From Aquibium sp. ELW1220 (lineage in GTDB: Bacteria > Pseudomonadota > Alphaproteobacteria > Rhizobiales > Rhizobiaceae): DNA of 64,000 nucleotides. The notes under the pieces are model-generated. The model had not been told where the DNA came from, ran no database searches, and saw only the letters and a program-made list of their open reading frames with translations. Numbering within the stretch: position 1 is the first letter of the stretch; each line of letters opens with the position of its first letter. The translations under genes were made by a program, and so were the position numbers. Positions 62,739 to 64,000 of the stretch are shown here, piece after piece. The stretch is from NCBI RefSeq assembly GCF_030398385.1, contig NZ_JAOAOQ010000032.1:1-64000 (forward strand). Reading direction: 5' to 3'.

Positions 62739-63779
62739 TCACATGCCGAAGATTTCGTTCCAGCGGTCGATCCAGTCGGACTTCGCGGCATTGAGCTTGG
62801 AATAGTCGACGCGCTTCAGCCCGTCGATCATCTCCTTGCCGTAGGTCCACTGCTTGGCCTGCTCCGGCGTCAGTTCGACCGCCTTCACCACCGGCGCGTC
62901 GACGCCGTTCTCGGCGGTCGCCTGCTGGACCTCCGGGCTGAGGATGAAGTTGATGAACTCGTGCGCCAGTTCGACATTGGCCGCCCCCTTGGGGATGTTC
63001 ACCGTGTTCAGCGTGGCGATGGCGCCATCCTCGAGGTTCGCCCACTCCACGGTCGGTACCGCCGCCTTGAGCTGGCCGAGCGCGAAGTCCTGCGCCAGCG
63101 ACACGGTGATCTCGCCGGTGGAGAACAGATTGATCATCTCGGAGCCGGTGTTGTAGTTCTTGACCACGTTGGGCTTGATCGCCTCGATCTCCGCGAAGGC
63201 CGGATCGGCATTCTCGAAGGGGTCGGTTCCGGCCTTCTCGCCGGCGATCATGACGACCATCGGGCCGGCGGTCGTGGTGATGCCGGGCAGCGACACCGCG
63301 CTCTTCAGGTCGTCGCGCCAGAGATCGGCCCACTTCGTGATCGCCGGGCTGACCTTGGCCGAGTCGTAGACGATGCCGACGCGGCCGATCGTGTAGGCCG
63401 GGCCGTACTCGCCCTGCGGCGCCTGCGCCATCTCATAGAGACCCTGAAGGTTGGGCACCTTGGAGCGGTCGATCGGCTGGAACAGCCCTTCCTCGATCCC
63501 GATCTGCGAGAAGCCGTCGGTGAAATAGGCGACGTCGACGCCTTCCCCGCCGCGGATCTTGATCTTGTTGAGGCGGTCGGCATTGTTGCCGGTCTCGAAT
63601 ACCAGCGTGCAGCCGCACTTCTCCTGGAAGGGCTGCACGATGAACTGGTTGAGCTTCTCGCCGTTGAAGCCCCACCAGGAGATGGTCAGGGTCTTGTCCT
63701 GCGCCGTGGCGGGCGCTGCCGCGAGCAGGGCCGCGACACAGGCTGCGCCGGCCAGGCTGCGATAGTGGGCGTTCGTCAT
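62739..63779 (-). CDS. Extracellular solute-binding protein (PotD/Fe-type)
   Basis: 346 residues. Signal peptide to ~27 (AAPATA-Q), no lipobox. Periplasmic-binding fold type II: TISWWGFNGEKLNQFIVQPFQ with the Trp-rich entry, DVAYFTDGFSQIG and VGIVYDSAKVSP domain crossing, C-terminal STGEITVSLAQDF. Best fits the polyamine/spermidine or Fe(III) cluster of such proteins; the ligand is not readable. A CGC pair near residue 55-57 is unusual. ATG 63779 has AGAGGC upstream; first gene of the import operon. Confidence 0.92.
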   Translation of the reverse strand: MTNAHYRSLAGAACVAALLAAAPATAQDKTLTISWWGFNGEKLNQFIVQPFQEKCGCTLVFETGNNADRLNKIKIRGGEGVDVAYFTDGFSQIGIEEGLFQPIDRSKVPNLQGLYEMAQAPQGEYGPAYTIGRVGIVYDSAKVSPAITKWADLWRDDLKSAVSLPGITTTAGPMVVMIAGEKAGTDPFENADPAFAEIEAIKPNVVKNYNTGSEMINLFSTGEITVSLAQDFALGQLKAAVPTVEWANLEDGAIATLNTVNIPKGAANVELAHEFINFILSPEVQQATAENGVDAPVVKAVELTPEQAKQWTYGKEMIDGLKRVDYSKLNAAKSDWIDRWNEIFGM

Positions 63780-63844
63780 TCTCTCTGCCTCTCTCTTGAT
63801 GGCGGGTGATCCCAGGCCGCGCTCCTGCGCGCCGTGCCTCCGGA

Positions 63845-63873
63845 ACCTTATTTTTCCGCTCTTCGCCCCGCAA
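63845..63873 (-). promoter_or_regulatory. Candidate promoter of the ABC import operon
   Basis: On the minus strand CCTTGCGG (TTGCGG 63873-63868), 17-bp spacer, TAAGGT (63850-63845), ~65 bp before the binding-protein ATG. The remaining bases up to the window end show nothing recognisable. Confidence 0.3.
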
Positions 63874-64000
63874 GGCCATTCGCGTCCAACAAGGATGCAG
63901 ACGAAGCCATTGCCCAATCCATCGGCAGTTGTGGCCGCCAGCCGAAACCTCCCTGCCGCGAAACGCGCTCCTGCAGGCCGGGGGCAGGCGGGCTGACGTA

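Overview
The window is GC-rich, densely coded chromosomal DNA from an alphaproteobacterium, most likely a Hyphomicrobiales (Rhizobiales) member near Mesorhizobium/Phyllobacteriaceae. This rests on conserved blocks: plsX-fabH-ihfA-merR; rplM-rpsI; a type 2 argC next to an agmatinase gene and ctaA/DUF2842; and clpP-clpX-lon-hupB. Promoters of the CTTGAC-N17-CTATAG type and a palindrome of a kind I remember from Mesorhizobium-like genomes agree. Species cannot be named from sequence alone. No rRNA, CRISPR array or prophage is visible.

Layout. 0-3.4 kb: the 3' end of an ISAs1-type transposase, then the fatty-acid/IHF/MerR operon. 3.5-13.4 kb (minus strand): a small monooxygenase-like gene, then a three-gene unit encoding a TPR plus beta-barrel outer-membrane protein (Slam-like), a 1570-residue exported FecR-domain protein with two ~645-residue repeats, and a CHASE2 adenylate cyclase; a Crp/Fnr regulator lies just upstream. 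13.7-15.4 kb: aroQ, tRNA-Pro(GGG) and an atypical SDR. 15.5-31.5 kb: an exopolysaccharide locus (polyprenyl-P sugar transferase, Wzy/ligase, GT4, OPX lipoprotein, GumC-like co-polymerase, GNAT, polysaccharide deacetylase) that includes an exported caspase-like protease and is interrupted by an acetoacetyl-CoA synthetase and an amidohydrolase. 31.5-37.6 kb: ctaA, argC, agmatinase, an FkbM-like methyltransferase and rpsI/rplM.

37.7-48.4 kb is mixed: a small exported four-cysteine protein behind two CRP-like palindromes, two divergent crotonases with a thioesterase and a VOC protein, metY, a DUF4160/DUF2442 pair followed by a truncated GNAT relic, a cytochrome P450 behind a class D beta-lactamase, and a FAD oxidoreductase. 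48.5-54 kb: clpP, clpX, lon and hupB with clear terminators. 54-64 kb: a phosphoribosyltransferase, an M20 amidohydrolase, a purine/nucleoside and peptide salvage cluster, a 51-bp-armed inverted repeat and a four-gene polyamine/Fe-type ABC importer.

How parts may fit together: the FecR protein is exported and could be moved to the surface by the adjacent Slam-like barrel, while the CHASE2 cyclase could report envelope state as cAMP. The linked Crp/Fnr protein and the CRP-like sites at 37.9 kb are a possible, unproven read-out. This module and the caspase inside the polysaccharide locus are the most unusual parts of the window.
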